Origin: Acidobacteriota bacterium
GTDB taxonomy: Bacteria > Acidobacteriota > Blastocatellia > Pyrinomonadales > Pyrinomonadaceae
DNA: 64,000 bases
Assembly: GCA_016700175.1 (NCBI GenBank)
Contig: CP065003.1
Coordinates: 2,490,001 to 2,554,000 of the forward strand
Direction of reading: 5' to 3'
The notes below the pieces were generated by a model. The model was given only the letters and a program-made list of their open reading frames with translations, had not been told where the DNA came from and did not search any database. How positions within the stretch are numbered: the stretch's first letter is position 1; each line of letters begins with the position of its first letter. A program made the position numbers and the translations under genes. Of the stretch, positions 7,724 to 15,342 are shown piece by piece.

Positions 7724-10537
7724 TCAGCTGTTTACACGCTGAAATCCGGTGAACGAGATCGAGTAAATGAACGGCGTGCCGGGCGGCAGCCTTGTCGGAT
7801 CCAGAAACGAGGTGTCGAAGGTCCAGTCTCGTATCGGAGGCCGGTAAACCGTCGTACAGCAGGTCCAGAAACCGTTGTTGTTCCTCGAATTTGTAAGGTT
7901 GATAAGCGATCCGGAATAGTTCAGGCGTCTGTCTGTCCAGTATTCCAGGAACCGCTTGAAGTTGTGAAGACCACCGTTCAGATGACCGAAACCGCTCGGA
8001 CTGTACGGAAGATCCTCGTTGCCCGTGATGGCATCGCCCGAGATCATCGCGAACCGAACGACGGTGTTCGTCGCCGGCCTGTCCGAGTTATCGAACGGAT
8101 TCAGGAAGCTGTTGCCGTCGGTCCAGTTGTTGGAAAGGATCGTCACGGCGTCGGCAACCACGGCCGCCGGAATGTGGTTTGCGGTATTCTGCGGATAGTA
8201 ATTCTCCGGAGGCGTCACGCTCGTTCCGCTTCCGAATCCCGCTCCGGTGGCGTTGTAGTTTCCTTTCACATACACCCCGTTCTCGGAACTGACAGTGAAG
8301 CCGCGCGTGTTGCCGAGGCCGCTCGTGTCGAAAACACCCGGAAGGACCGAGCCGTTCACGAGTCGTATTCCCCTGCGGTAGTACCAGTGATCGGCGGTCG
8401 CCGCCTGGCCTCTCGGGATCGAGTTCGTGTACGAGGTGGCCTCGTTCAGATAGTCGACATCCAGAATGCCGTTTCCGTTGACGTCTTCGCTGTACTCGAG
8501 TACGCCGTTCGGAAAGACGTCTTCCATGTCGTACTCGCCGTCGAAGTCGTAATCACCGCGTCGGTCCGAAACGTACAGAACCCAACCCGCCTTCTCCGGA
8601 ATGTCCGAATTTCGAAGGCTGGCTCCGTTTGCTACCGCGAAGGGAGTGGTGGTCGGGAATTGACCGTTCCAGTCGCCCGCAAGGAACTTGCGGAGGTTCG
8701 CCACATCGATATCGACCATGCTCATCACGCCAGCCGCCGGAACGTATCCGCTGCCGAAGGTGCTGTTGGCATTGGATTCCGAGTCGTTCGGAAGACCTTC
8801 GCGGGTGTCGAACATCATTATCGGGAAAGGAGCGATGGCGTAGTTGCTGCCGTTGATGGTGGCGAAGTAAAGATGCGTACTGTCCTCCCTCGACGAGGTA
8901 GCATTGGTCGCTGCCTTGGACGTCGGGAACGGCCGCGCGTGCGAATCGTTCGACGTGCAGGTTATCGGAAGCGGTGGATTGAAACAGCCCGAGGTCACGT
9001 TTCGATAGCGAACCGCGAACGTGTGCGTTGACCCGCTGATCGAATAGTTGCTCGTGTAGGAAGTCGATCCGGTATCCGGGATCGAAGTGCCCGGGACGGT
9101 GAACCGCTGTAGCTTGACCACCGACCTTGAATCCTGCGTCGAGGTGTAGCCGGAGATCGAAAGCGAGGAGCCGATCGGAGCCCGTTCGGTCACGCCAAGG
9201 CTAAGAATGTCTTCCGTGATGTCCTTCGAAACCGGCATGTTGAGGTTCGGATCGAAATCCATCGTCTCGATCTTGATCCACACTTCGCGACCTGTAAAGG
9301 CCATGCGCGTGGCGTTGAGAGGCGTGGATCGGTATCCGTCGGCCATCTGCTTCGGCTGGTAGCCGATCGACGTGCCCAAAGGACCGTCGAGCCTTACTCC
9401 GCAGGGCGTCGTTCCTGACACTGCTGCGCAACCCGGAAGTTTTTGCTGCGAATCGGCAAGCGATATCCGGATGCCGGTCTTGTTTGAAAAGCGCTCTCTC
9501 GAAACCGTGTCGGTATCGGCGGTTGCGGTCGTAACGGGCACGACTGCGCCGCCAACGTTCGCCATATCGCCCACGCTCTTTCCGCGCTTGATCAGCTCGA
9601 TCAGGTCTACGTTGATCTTCGTGAGCGGAAGATTGAGCGGTTTGACGTTGCTTTCCAGGTTGCCCTGGAACTTCGCTTTCTGGGTAACCCAGTTGTTGTT
9701 CTTGCTGCAGTACGGGAGTTCGGGCCTCGAGGCGAATACGTTGGGTCCGCTCGGGCTCAGGCAGTTTACGCTCGCCTGGCCGGTCCTGAGTTCCCTCGGA
9801 ACACCGGAATCGTCGTTCACGAAGACCTGGCTCTGATCGTCGTAACCGCCGGTCAATGCCTTCTTCGTCTTCCAGATATCGTTGACGATCTCTTTTGCCG
9901 CCGTGACCTTCGAGCTCAGATAGATCCCGTGTCCGTCCGCCGCGGACACGAAGAAGTTTCCGTTCGAATGGACTCGTCCGCCGAGTGTGAACAAAGGAGG
10001 CCTGTTCAGCTCCAGATCATCCTCGTAGAAAACGCCGAACTGAAATATCGGAATACGGTCGCTGAAGAACCTGCGACGTGTTCCCACCTTAACGTCGGAG
10101 TTCACGTTGGTAGCGACGGCCTCGATCTCCCACGAGTCTCTGAGCGCATACAAACCGCCGAAGCTTCCGCCGGTAAGGACAACGGCCGTGGACTTCTGGG
10201 TGTTGTCGATTGACTTGGTGAAATTGTAGTCGGGGAAGCCAGGCACAGGCTTGCTCTGAACCGCGGCGATGTCCACCGAGTTAGGCGCAAGCTTGAGCTC
10301 GAAGATGTCGGCGAAGTCCCTTGTGGTTGAATCGAGTGCGGCCTCGCTCGCCGCATATGCCCGCGACTCCTCCACGTCGTTGTTCGTGACGATGGTCTCC
10401 GTGTTAGTACGGGAGATCGCCATCGCGACGAATCCCATCAGGAGTAGTAGCACAAGTATGACGAGGACAAGCGCTGCGCCGCTTTCATTTGAGGAAGAAC
10501 TAGGGTTTGCGTGCTTGAAAGGCGTTCCGTATTTCAT
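7724..10537 (-). CDS. Giant PilX-like type IV pilus assembly protein with EF-hand-like motifs
   Basis: This 937-residue protein (start chosen at 10537, where GGAG sits six bases upstream; an ATG at 10549 gives four more residues) opens with a PilX_N-type segment: ESGAALVLVILVLLLLMGFV, then AISRTNTETIVTNNDVEESRAYAASEAAL. Ordinary PilX proteins are about 200 residues; here roughly 850 exported residues follow. At about 655-700 two calcium-loop-like segments are visible, DRRGDYDFDGEYD and DVNGNGILDVDYL, spaced like an EF-hand or dockerin pair. It is last in the minor-pilin operon, 15 bp after the PilW-like gene, in the place where other species carry pilX plus pilY1. It probably takes part in pilus tip assembly; the calcium role and PilY1-like function are inference. 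Confidence 0.75.
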   Translation of the reverse strand: MKYGTPFKHANPSSSSNESGAALVLVILVLLLLMGFVAMAISRTNTETIVTNNDVEESRAYAASEAALDSTTRDFADIFELKLAPNSVDIAAVQSKPVPGFPDYNFTKSIDNTQKSTAVVLTGGSFGGLYALRDSWEIEAVATNVNSDVKVGTRRRFFSDRIPIFQFGVFYEDDLELNRPPLFTLGGRVHSNGNFFVSAADGHGIYLSSKVTAAKEIVNDIWKTKKALTGGYDDQSQVFVNDDSGVPRELRTGQASVNCLSPSGPNVFASRPELPYCSKNNNWVTQKAKFQGNLESNVKPLNLPLTKINVDLIELIKRGKSVGDMANVGGAVVPVTTATADTDTVSRERFSNKTGIRISLADSQQKLPGCAAVSGTTPCGVRLDGPLGTSIGYQPKQMADGYRSTPLNATRMAFTGREVWIKIETMDFDPNLNMPVSKDITEDILSLGVTERAPIGSSLSISGYTSTQDSRSVVKLQRFTVPGTSIPDTGSTSYTSNYSISGSTHTFAVRYRNVTSGCFNPPLPITCTSNDSHARPFPTSKAATNATSSREDSTHLYFATINGSNYAIAPFPIMMFDTREGLPNDSESNANSTFGSGYVPAAGVMSMVDIDVANLRKFLAGDWNGQFPTTTPFAVANGASLRNSDIPEKAGWVLYVSDRRGDYDFDGEYDMEDVFPNGVLEYSEDVNGNGILDVDYLNEATSYTNSIPRGQAATADHWYYRRGIRLVNGSVLPGVFDTSGLGNTRGFTVSSENGVYVKGNYNATGAGFGSGTSVTPPENYYPQNTANHIPAAVVADAVTILSNNWTDGNSFLNPFDNSDRPATNTVVRFAMISGDAITGNEDLPYSPSGFGHLNGGLHNFKRFLEYWTDRRLNYSGSLINLTNSRNNNGFWTCCTTVYRPPIRDWTFDTSFLDPTRLPPGTPFIYSISFTGFQRVNS

Positions 10538-10552
10538 ATTCCACTCCATGCG

Positions 10553-11611
10553 CTATTCAATGTCGTACTTGATATTCCTGGTCGAGAAGGTCGAACTCAG
10601 CGTGATCAGCTGGTTCCGGGTAACCTGCCGGAGACCCTGCTTGGGCCGTATCGTGATCGAGATCTCGAGCTGGACGACCTCGTTCATGAAGCCCTGATCG
10701 TTGTTGGCATTCGAAGGGTCATCGGTGAAGGTGCCGTCCTGAAGCAGATAGCGGACCTGAAAGCTCTGGACCCCGTTGGCGAGCGGGATCTCGCGGATCT
10801 GCTCGGAGGCGGGTGCGCCCGGATTGTTGCCGAAAAGCTTCCTCACGAGAACACCTTCGGAGTTAACTCCGTAGCTCATTAGAAAGACCCTCTTCGCTGT
10901 GCCCTGGGGGCTGTAGCTGAAGCAGTTTGAGGTGATGCCTCCTCCGCAGGGAGTAAGGATCGACCTTTCGCCGGCCGGAACATCGGTCGCCCTGTTCAGG
11001 CCCATCGGATCGCCGATCTCGAGCTCGATTGTCGAGTTCGAATTCGTGATCGCGGTCGCCATCGCAAGAGCGTGGTTGCCGTTCCCGGACTCGACAAGGA
11101 AGAGATCGTACGGACGGCAGTCGTCACAGCCTCCGGTGACCGACCGCAGGTTTATCTTGGTCGGGCTGTAGGTCACGTTGTTGATGACCACCGCGGAGCC
11201 GTCGTTGAAGTTCAGGTCCCGGTACATGAAAGCGACGACGTCGTTCTTCTCGCCGTTCACCGAAAGTACACTTGAATTGACGTCGTTTCCGGCCATGATG
11301 GCCGTGAAGACGTCCCTGTCCGTGTTCAGGTCGACGGGAAGTCCGATGAGTGTAGACGCGAGGTCGTCCGGCACCACGCCTCCGACCCGCGAGTAACCGA
11401 GTCCGGCATTCACGGCGTCCCTGCCGGTCGAGTTCAGTGAGACACGTGCGCTGTTGAGGATCTCTGAGCTGTTGTCGATCGACTCTTGCATCGTTCCGGC
11501 CACCTGGAGTATTCCGAAGACGGCGGTCATCACGACCAGGAACAGCGCGCTGACGATGAGCAGCTCTACTATCGAGAACCCCTTCTGAACCTTGTGATTT
11601 CGAGTTAGCAT
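10553..11611 (-). CDS. PilW-like minor pilin
   Basis: The 352-residue protein has a class III signal: KVQKG followed by FSIVELLIVSALFLVVMTAV, with Gly at -1, Phe at +1 and the essential Glu at +5 for prepilin peptidase cleavage and subunit docking. The remainder contains paired cysteines (GGCDDCRPYD, TPCGGGITSNC) and ends FSTRNIKYDIE, consistent with PilW-type minor pilins involved in priming pilus assembly. It is 12 bp after the PilV-like gene and is followed immediately by the PilX-like gene. No prepilin peptidase or pilus ATPase gene is in the window. Family assignment rests on the N-terminus, size and gene order. Confidence 0.82.
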   Translation of the reverse strand: MLTRNHKVQKGFSIVELLIVSALFLVVMTAVFGILQVAGTMQESIDNSSEILNSARVSLNSTGRDAVNAGLGYSRVGGVVPDDLASTLIGLPVDLNTDRDVFTAIMAGNDVNSSVLSVNGEKNDVVAFMYRDLNFNDGSAVVINNVTYSPTKINLRSVTGGCDDCRPYDLFLVESGNGNHALAMATAITNSNSTIELEIGDPMGLNRATDVPAGERSILTPCGGGITSNCFSYSPQGTAKRVFLMSYGVNSEGVLVRKLFGNNPGAPASEQIREIPLANGVQSFQVRYLLQDGTFTDDPSNANNDQGFMNEVVQLEISITIRPKQGLRQVTRNQLITLSSTFSTRNIKYDIE

Positions 11612-11623
11612 TCGCGGTCTCCC

Positions 11624-12184
11624 TTATTTGTAAAACGGCAGATCGGCAACGATCGTTACGAGTTCTTCTTCGGTTTGCAGCTGGCCGATGAAGTACCTCA
11701 CCCTTACGACCACCCTTCGTTTCTTCACCCGGATGTTCGGGCCTTCGACGATGTCGCTGATCTCGATCTTTCTGTCAAGGCCGCGAAGGACCTGGCTTGT
11801 GTTGGTGTATGTTCCGACCGTACACGGGCCGGTTCCGGTACACGCATCGTCGGCGGTTCCGTGGATACCGTCTATTCCCGGATTCTCGCGGACCGGCCGC
11901 CAGTCCTCTTCAAAGATTCCATTGACCGGGTCCACGTCCTTCGTGTTGATCGCGTCCCAGTTGCTGATACCCGTGGAACTTCCAAGATCCCTTGCGGCGA
12001 ACATCGACTCGATCGTCGAACTCGCCACCTGCCGGGCGACGTTCCGCTCGGATGTGGATCGGTTCCGGATCACGCTGAGGCTGAGAGCGGACAGCTGGGC
12101 GGTTATTCCGATCGTCAGGATCACGATCGCGATCATCACTTCCAGATAGGTAAATCCGCTTTCTGCTTTCTTGGTTGGTCGCAT
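11624..12184 (-). CDS. PilV-like minor pilin
   Basis: A 186-residue prepilin with the signal MRPTKKAESG/FTYLEVMIAIVILTIG, Glu at +5, then SALSLSVIRNRSTSERNVARQVASSTIES, the pattern of PilV-like minor pilins. A C-terminal stretch is strongly beta (IRVKKRRVVVRVRYFIG). CTGTGPC in the middle gives one possible disulfide. It follows the FimT/GspH-like gene by 21 bp and precedes pilW by 12 bp, so translation is probably coupled through a single mRNA. Confidence 0.82.
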   Translation of the reverse strand: MRPTKKAESGFTYLEVMIAIVILTIGITAQLSALSLSVIRNRSTSERNVARQVASSTIESMFAARDLGSSTGISNWDAINTKDVDPVNGIFEEDWRPVRENPGIDGIHGTADDACTGTGPCTVGTYTNTSQVLRGLDRKIEISDIVEGPNIRVKKRRVVVRVRYFIGQLQTEEELVTIVADLPFYK

Positions 12185-12205
12185 TTGAATCTCCGGTCTG
12201 TATGT

Positions 12206-12865
12206 TTACTTCCAGGTCGTGCACGTGTCGCCGACCCGCACGCATTTCAGATAGTTCGTGTTCCCCGACCCGCCGAGCACCGTGATCGCACGCACGATAT
12301 CGCCGTTCGTAGGGGTCGAGCTTCCGTCTTGGAGGGGAGTCCAGAAATAGATAGTGGCTCCCGTCACCGTCGCGTTATCCCCCACTTCGTTCGATCCTGC
12401 GTCCGTTACGGTCCCGTCGGGGTGAAAGCGAAGGGTGGCGACGTTGTCAGGTGCGCTGTGCGGGTGAACGCTGAGATTGAACTGCAGGACGGGAACGGGC
12501 GCTACCTCGGCGGGAGGTGCGTCCATATTCTGCGGAGCGCGGTCGAACACGACTCCGTCTGCCCCAACAAGCGTCGCGGTGCGGATCACCTCGTCGTCGT
12601 CAGCGTCTCCGGCGGTGTTCTCGTTGATCAGGGAAACGGTGCCTTGGTCCCGGTTGATCTCAACTCTCATTACTTCCCGCTGGGTGATCGAACGCTGTCG
12701 GGCTTCTTTTAGATAGTCGAGCACGGTCATTCCCCGTTCATCCGCGGCGTAGGCTTCTTCGAAACCGAGCGACATCACAGTGAAGATGGCGAGCACCGCG
12801 ATGATGGCGATCACCATCAGCAGCTCGATGATCGAAAACCCTTTCTGGCGTTGTTTCTGTGGCAT
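12206..12865 (-). CDS. FimT/GspH-like minor pilin (first gene of pilus operon)
   Basis: The 219-residue product begins MPQKQRQKG/FSIIELLMVIAIIAVLAI, a class III prepilin signal with Glu at +5. The start at 12865 is chosen because AGGAAG lies about five bases upstream and because the signal must be near the N-terminus; the frame is open further upstream to 13054 but that segment has no pilin features. The following EARQRSITQREVMRVEINRDQGTVSLI resembles the GspH/FimT fold. Two cysteines in KCVRVGDTC near the C-terminus could form a disulfide. It heads a four-gene operon ending at 7724. Confidence 0.82.
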   Translation of the reverse strand: MPQKQRQKGFSIIELLMVIAIIAVLAIFTVMSLGFEEAYAADERGMTVLDYLKEARQRSITQREVMRVEINRDQGTVSLINENTAGDADDDEVIRTATLVGADGVVFDRAPQNMDAPPAEVAPVPVLQFNLSVHPHSAPDNVATLRFHPDGTVTDAGSNEVGDNATVTGATIYFWTPLQDGSSTPTNGDIVRAITVLGGSGNTNYLKCVRVGDTCTTWK

Positions 12866-13198
12866 TTCGGCTTCCTGATAGTTAGTTCGTGGACATCGGT
12901 GCGTGGGGCGCGATGTGCGTGTCGAAGTTACGGAACGCATATGAGATACGTTCAACAGTGTTAATATAGCGCCAATGAAGTTGTTGTTCCAGGCAATTTT
13001 TTGAGCGAAGGTGAGGTTCGCTGAACGAATTCGGGCCGAAGCCCGGGCGGTCAAGGGATCGAAATCCGCGAGAACGGCAGGAATCCGGCGAGTACAAAGG
13101 TTCCGTGTTCCCCGGGGCCGAGAGTTCAGAATGGGAGAGACAACGATCGGGCCTTGTGTAACACGTGAATGCTGCTGACGAGAGGGGCCGGCGGGAGG
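12866..13198. other. Leader/promoter region of the pilus operon; no gene seen
   Basis: The 333 bp between queG and the first minor pilin holds no convincing ORF. On the minus strand GCGCTATATTAAC at about 12958-12971 could be a -10 (TATATT), with only a weak -35 (TGGAAC, 17 bp upstream). I see no sigma-54 type GG-N10-GC site, which often drives pilin genes. The promoter call is weak. Confidence 0.35.
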
Positions 13199-14158
13199 TC
13201 AACGGGCGGATCGGAGTAGCGCCGCGGCGTTCCGCTTCAGCAAACGTAGTTTAACACGTTTCATCGCGCTTTTGTAGAATCTCCTGGAATAAGTTTCGTC
13301 GTCCATCGCAAGGATTTCTTCCGGATCCAGACCCGTGCTTTGCCCGCGGGGCGTGAATTCCTTCTTGTCGGAGTTCTTTTGAAACCGGTTCCAGGGACAA
13401 ACATCCTGGCATATGTCGCAGCCGTATACCCAGCCTTCGAGCTTCTCGGAGATCTCGTCAGGTATTTCGTCGGACCTCAGCTCGATCGTCGCGTAGGAAA
13501 TGCATTTGTTCGAATTGACCACGTAAGGCTCCGTGATCGCGTCGGTCGGACAGGCGTCGAGACAGGCAGTGCACGATCCGCAATGGTCCTCGACGCGTGC
13601 CGTGTCGTAGTCCAGCTCGACGTCGAGAAGGATCTCGCCGAGGAAGACCCACGAGCCGTAATCGGTGGTGATGACGTTCGTGTGCTTTCCGAGCCAGCCG
13701 ATCCCCGCACGGACAGCCCACGCTTTGTCCATGACCGGCGACGTGTCGACGCATATCTTTCCGCGCACTCCCGGGATGAGAAGTTCTATCCTGCCAAGAA
13801 GCTCCTTCATACGTCCGCGGAGAACGTCGTGATAGTCGTCTCCCCACGCATAGCGCGAGATCTTCCCTTTTTCGTCGTCGTCGGAGTGTTCGTGGGGCGT
13901 GTAGTAGTTCATCGCGAGGGCGACGACGGACCTGGCGCCCTCGAACAGACGGCGCGGGTCCGATCGCATCTGAGGATCGCGTTCCATCCAGCGCATTTCG
14001 CCGTGGTAGCCGAGCCCCAGCCACTCCTCGAGCCTCCGGCGCTCTTCTTCGAGCGCTCCTGCAGGGACGATGCCGACCTTCTGAAACCCGCATTCGATCG
14101 CGAGCTTCCTGATAGCCCGGGACACCTCGTTTCGCTGTACTTCGTTAAGGGAAGGCAA
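13199..14158 (-). CDS. queG: Epoxyqueuosine reductase QueG
   Basis: The 319-residue cobalamin and iron-sulfur enzyme reduces epoxyqueuosine to queuosine in tRNA, the last step of Q synthesis. Two 4Fe-4S motifs are present: CGSCTACLDACPT (about residues 192-204) and CDICQDVCPWN (about 248-258). VDTSPVMDKAWAVRAGIGWLGKHTNVI is the signature block with the catalytic aspartate region. The C-terminal HEAT-like extension of longer QueG proteins is absent; the protein ends shortly after the second cluster with a basic helix, as in short-form QueG. It starts one base after the ctlX-like stop, so the two are probably one transcript. The expected partner enzymes (queA, tgt) are not in the window. Confidence 0.94.
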   Translation of the reverse strand: MPSLNEVQRNEVSRAIRKLAIECGFQKVGIVPAGALEEERRRLEEWLGLGYHGEMRWMERDPQMRSDPRRLFEGARSVVALAMNYYTPHEHSDDDEKGKISRYAWGDDYHDVLRGRMKELLGRIELLIPGVRGKICVDTSPVMDKAWAVRAGIGWLGKHTNVITTDYGSWVFLGEILLDVELDYDTARVEDHCGSCTACLDACPTDAITEPYVVNSNKCISYATIELRSDEIPDEISEKLEGWVYGCDICQDVCPWNRFQKNSDKKEFTPRGQSTGLDPEEILAMDDETYSRRFYKSAMKRVKLRLLKRNAAALLRSAR

Positions 14159-14159
14159 A

Positions 14160-15071
14160 CTACTTTGTGAAAAGCTCTGCGACCATGCACCTGACGGAAC
14201 CGCCTCCGCACTGCTCGATCGTCGGAATTGCGAAGTCGGCGATCGATGTATGCCGTTCGATCCCGAATACCTGATCGTCCGTCAGCGCCCTACGAGCCCG
14301 AGACGACATTACGAGCAGCGGCTCGCCGCCGGTCGTTTCAAGCTGCAAAAGGTTTCCGGCGAATTCTTCCATCTGTGCCAGGGTGATCGGTATCAGCTCT
14401 TTTCCTGAACTCTCCAGCGCTTCTCTTACCGCCTCGAGCTCAAACCGATCGGAAATCGCCTCGCAGCACAATACGGCGAAACCCCGTCCGACGCACAACA
14501 GAACGTTCGTATGATACACGGGCGTACCTTCGGCACCGAAGGCCTTGAAAAGAACGAGCTTGTGTCCGGTCGTCTCAGCCCATTCGCGGGCGAGGCCCGG
14601 ATCGGTCCTCGATGAGACACAGGCGAAAGCGGTCAGTGTGTCGTGGTCGATGACAATGCTTCCGGTGCCTTCCAGGAAACGGCCTTCCGCCTCGTGCGAC
14701 GTCAGGTCGATCAGGGTTCGGGTCCCGCAGGCCTCTCGAATCGCCTCGACATGAGAAGGAACCCTTTCGAGCCTTCTTGCGGGCGCCTCCATCGGGTAGA
14801 GGACGAGCGTCCCGTCCGGATGCGTCGAGAACCAGTTGTTCGGGAAGACGGCGTCGGGGGTCGGGGGATCTTCCGGATCGTCAGCAATGACGGTCTCGAT
14901 CCGGAGCTCGGCGAGGCGTGCAGCGAACCGGTCGAATTCTTCCTTTGCCCTGCGGCGGACCTCATCCGCATCCATTTCCGAACGCTCCTGAAACGCGTTA
15001 CTCTCCGCGGTCTCGGGATTGAATCCGAACCGCGAAGGTCGGACGAGGAAGACTTTGGAAGCGAAGGACAT
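14160..15071 (-). CDS. ctlX: CtlX-like citrulline/arginine-deiminase-superfamily hydrolase
   Basis: The 303-residue protein has the guanidino-modifying (amidinotransferase-like) fold. Visible blocks are FLVRPSRFGFNPETAESNAFQ, DAVFPNNWFSTHPDGT, FLEGTGSIVIDH (the Glu-Gly loop), PVYHTNVLLCVG (catalytic His) and the C-terminal QCGGGSVRCMVAELF, where Cys295 is the expected nucleophile. This matches the ctlX group linked to citrulline use, which differs from true arginine deiminase by its shorter length. The exact substrate is not shown by sequence; arginine, citrulline or dimethylarginine are possible. It is directly upstream of queG. The first residues MSFASKVFLVRPSRF support the start. Confidence 0.8.
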   Translation of the reverse strand: MSFASKVFLVRPSRFGFNPETAESNAFQERSEMDADEVRRRAKEEFDRFAARLAELRIETVIADDPEDPPTPDAVFPNNWFSTHPDGTLVLYPMEAPARRLERVPSHVEAIREACGTRTLIDLTSHEAEGRFLEGTGSIVIDHDTLTAFACVSSRTDPGLAREWAETTGHKLVLFKAFGAEGTPVYHTNVLLCVGRGFAVLCCEAISDRFELEAVREALESSGKELIPITLAQMEEFAGNLLQLETTGGEPLLVMSSRARRALTDDQVFGIERHTSIADFAIPTIEQCGGGSVRCMVAELFTK

Positions 15072-15093
15072 AAGAGGTAGTGAGCGGTTCGTT

Positions 15094-15333
15094 GTAGGGG
15101 CGGGGCTTGTCCCCGCCCGACTCGTTCAGTAACAATTGGCAAAGCGATCTGCTACCGGTGTCCGAAGCCCGGCGCTCAAATGCGCCGGCCAAATGGTGCG
15201 CTGAAAATGCTTCCCAAAAATGAACAGAGCGGGGACAAGCCCCGCCCCTACGATTTACAATTCACGGCCCACTGTACGGCGTACGAGTGCTCCCGCTAAA
15301 AGAGAAGGGGGGCGGGTACAAGCCCCGCCCCTA
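15094..15333. repeat. Three copies of a GC-rich palindromic repeat (GTAGGGGCGGGGCTTGTCCC type)
   Basis: Copies lie at about 15094-15119 (one orientation), 15229-15251 and 15306-15333 (inverted). The core GCGGGG-ACAAG-CCCCGC forms a short hairpin. One REP-like fragment GTGTCCGAAGCCCGGCGC is at about 15159. A fourth copy of the palindrome is at 52307-52328 after ribE. The 271-bp gap between the Oar receptor and ctlX holds nothing else recognisable. Confidence 0.75.
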
Positions 15334-15342
15334 CAGCACGCC

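Noticed and set aside
7613..9031. 472-codon plus-strand frame
   Set aside because: It is antisense to the giant PilX-like gene, has Arg/Val-rich low-quality composition and no family resemblance.
12866..13054. Upstream extension of the FimT/GspH-like gene
   Set aside because: 63 extra residues would bury the prepilin signal; AGGAAG just upstream of ATG 12865 gives the correct start.
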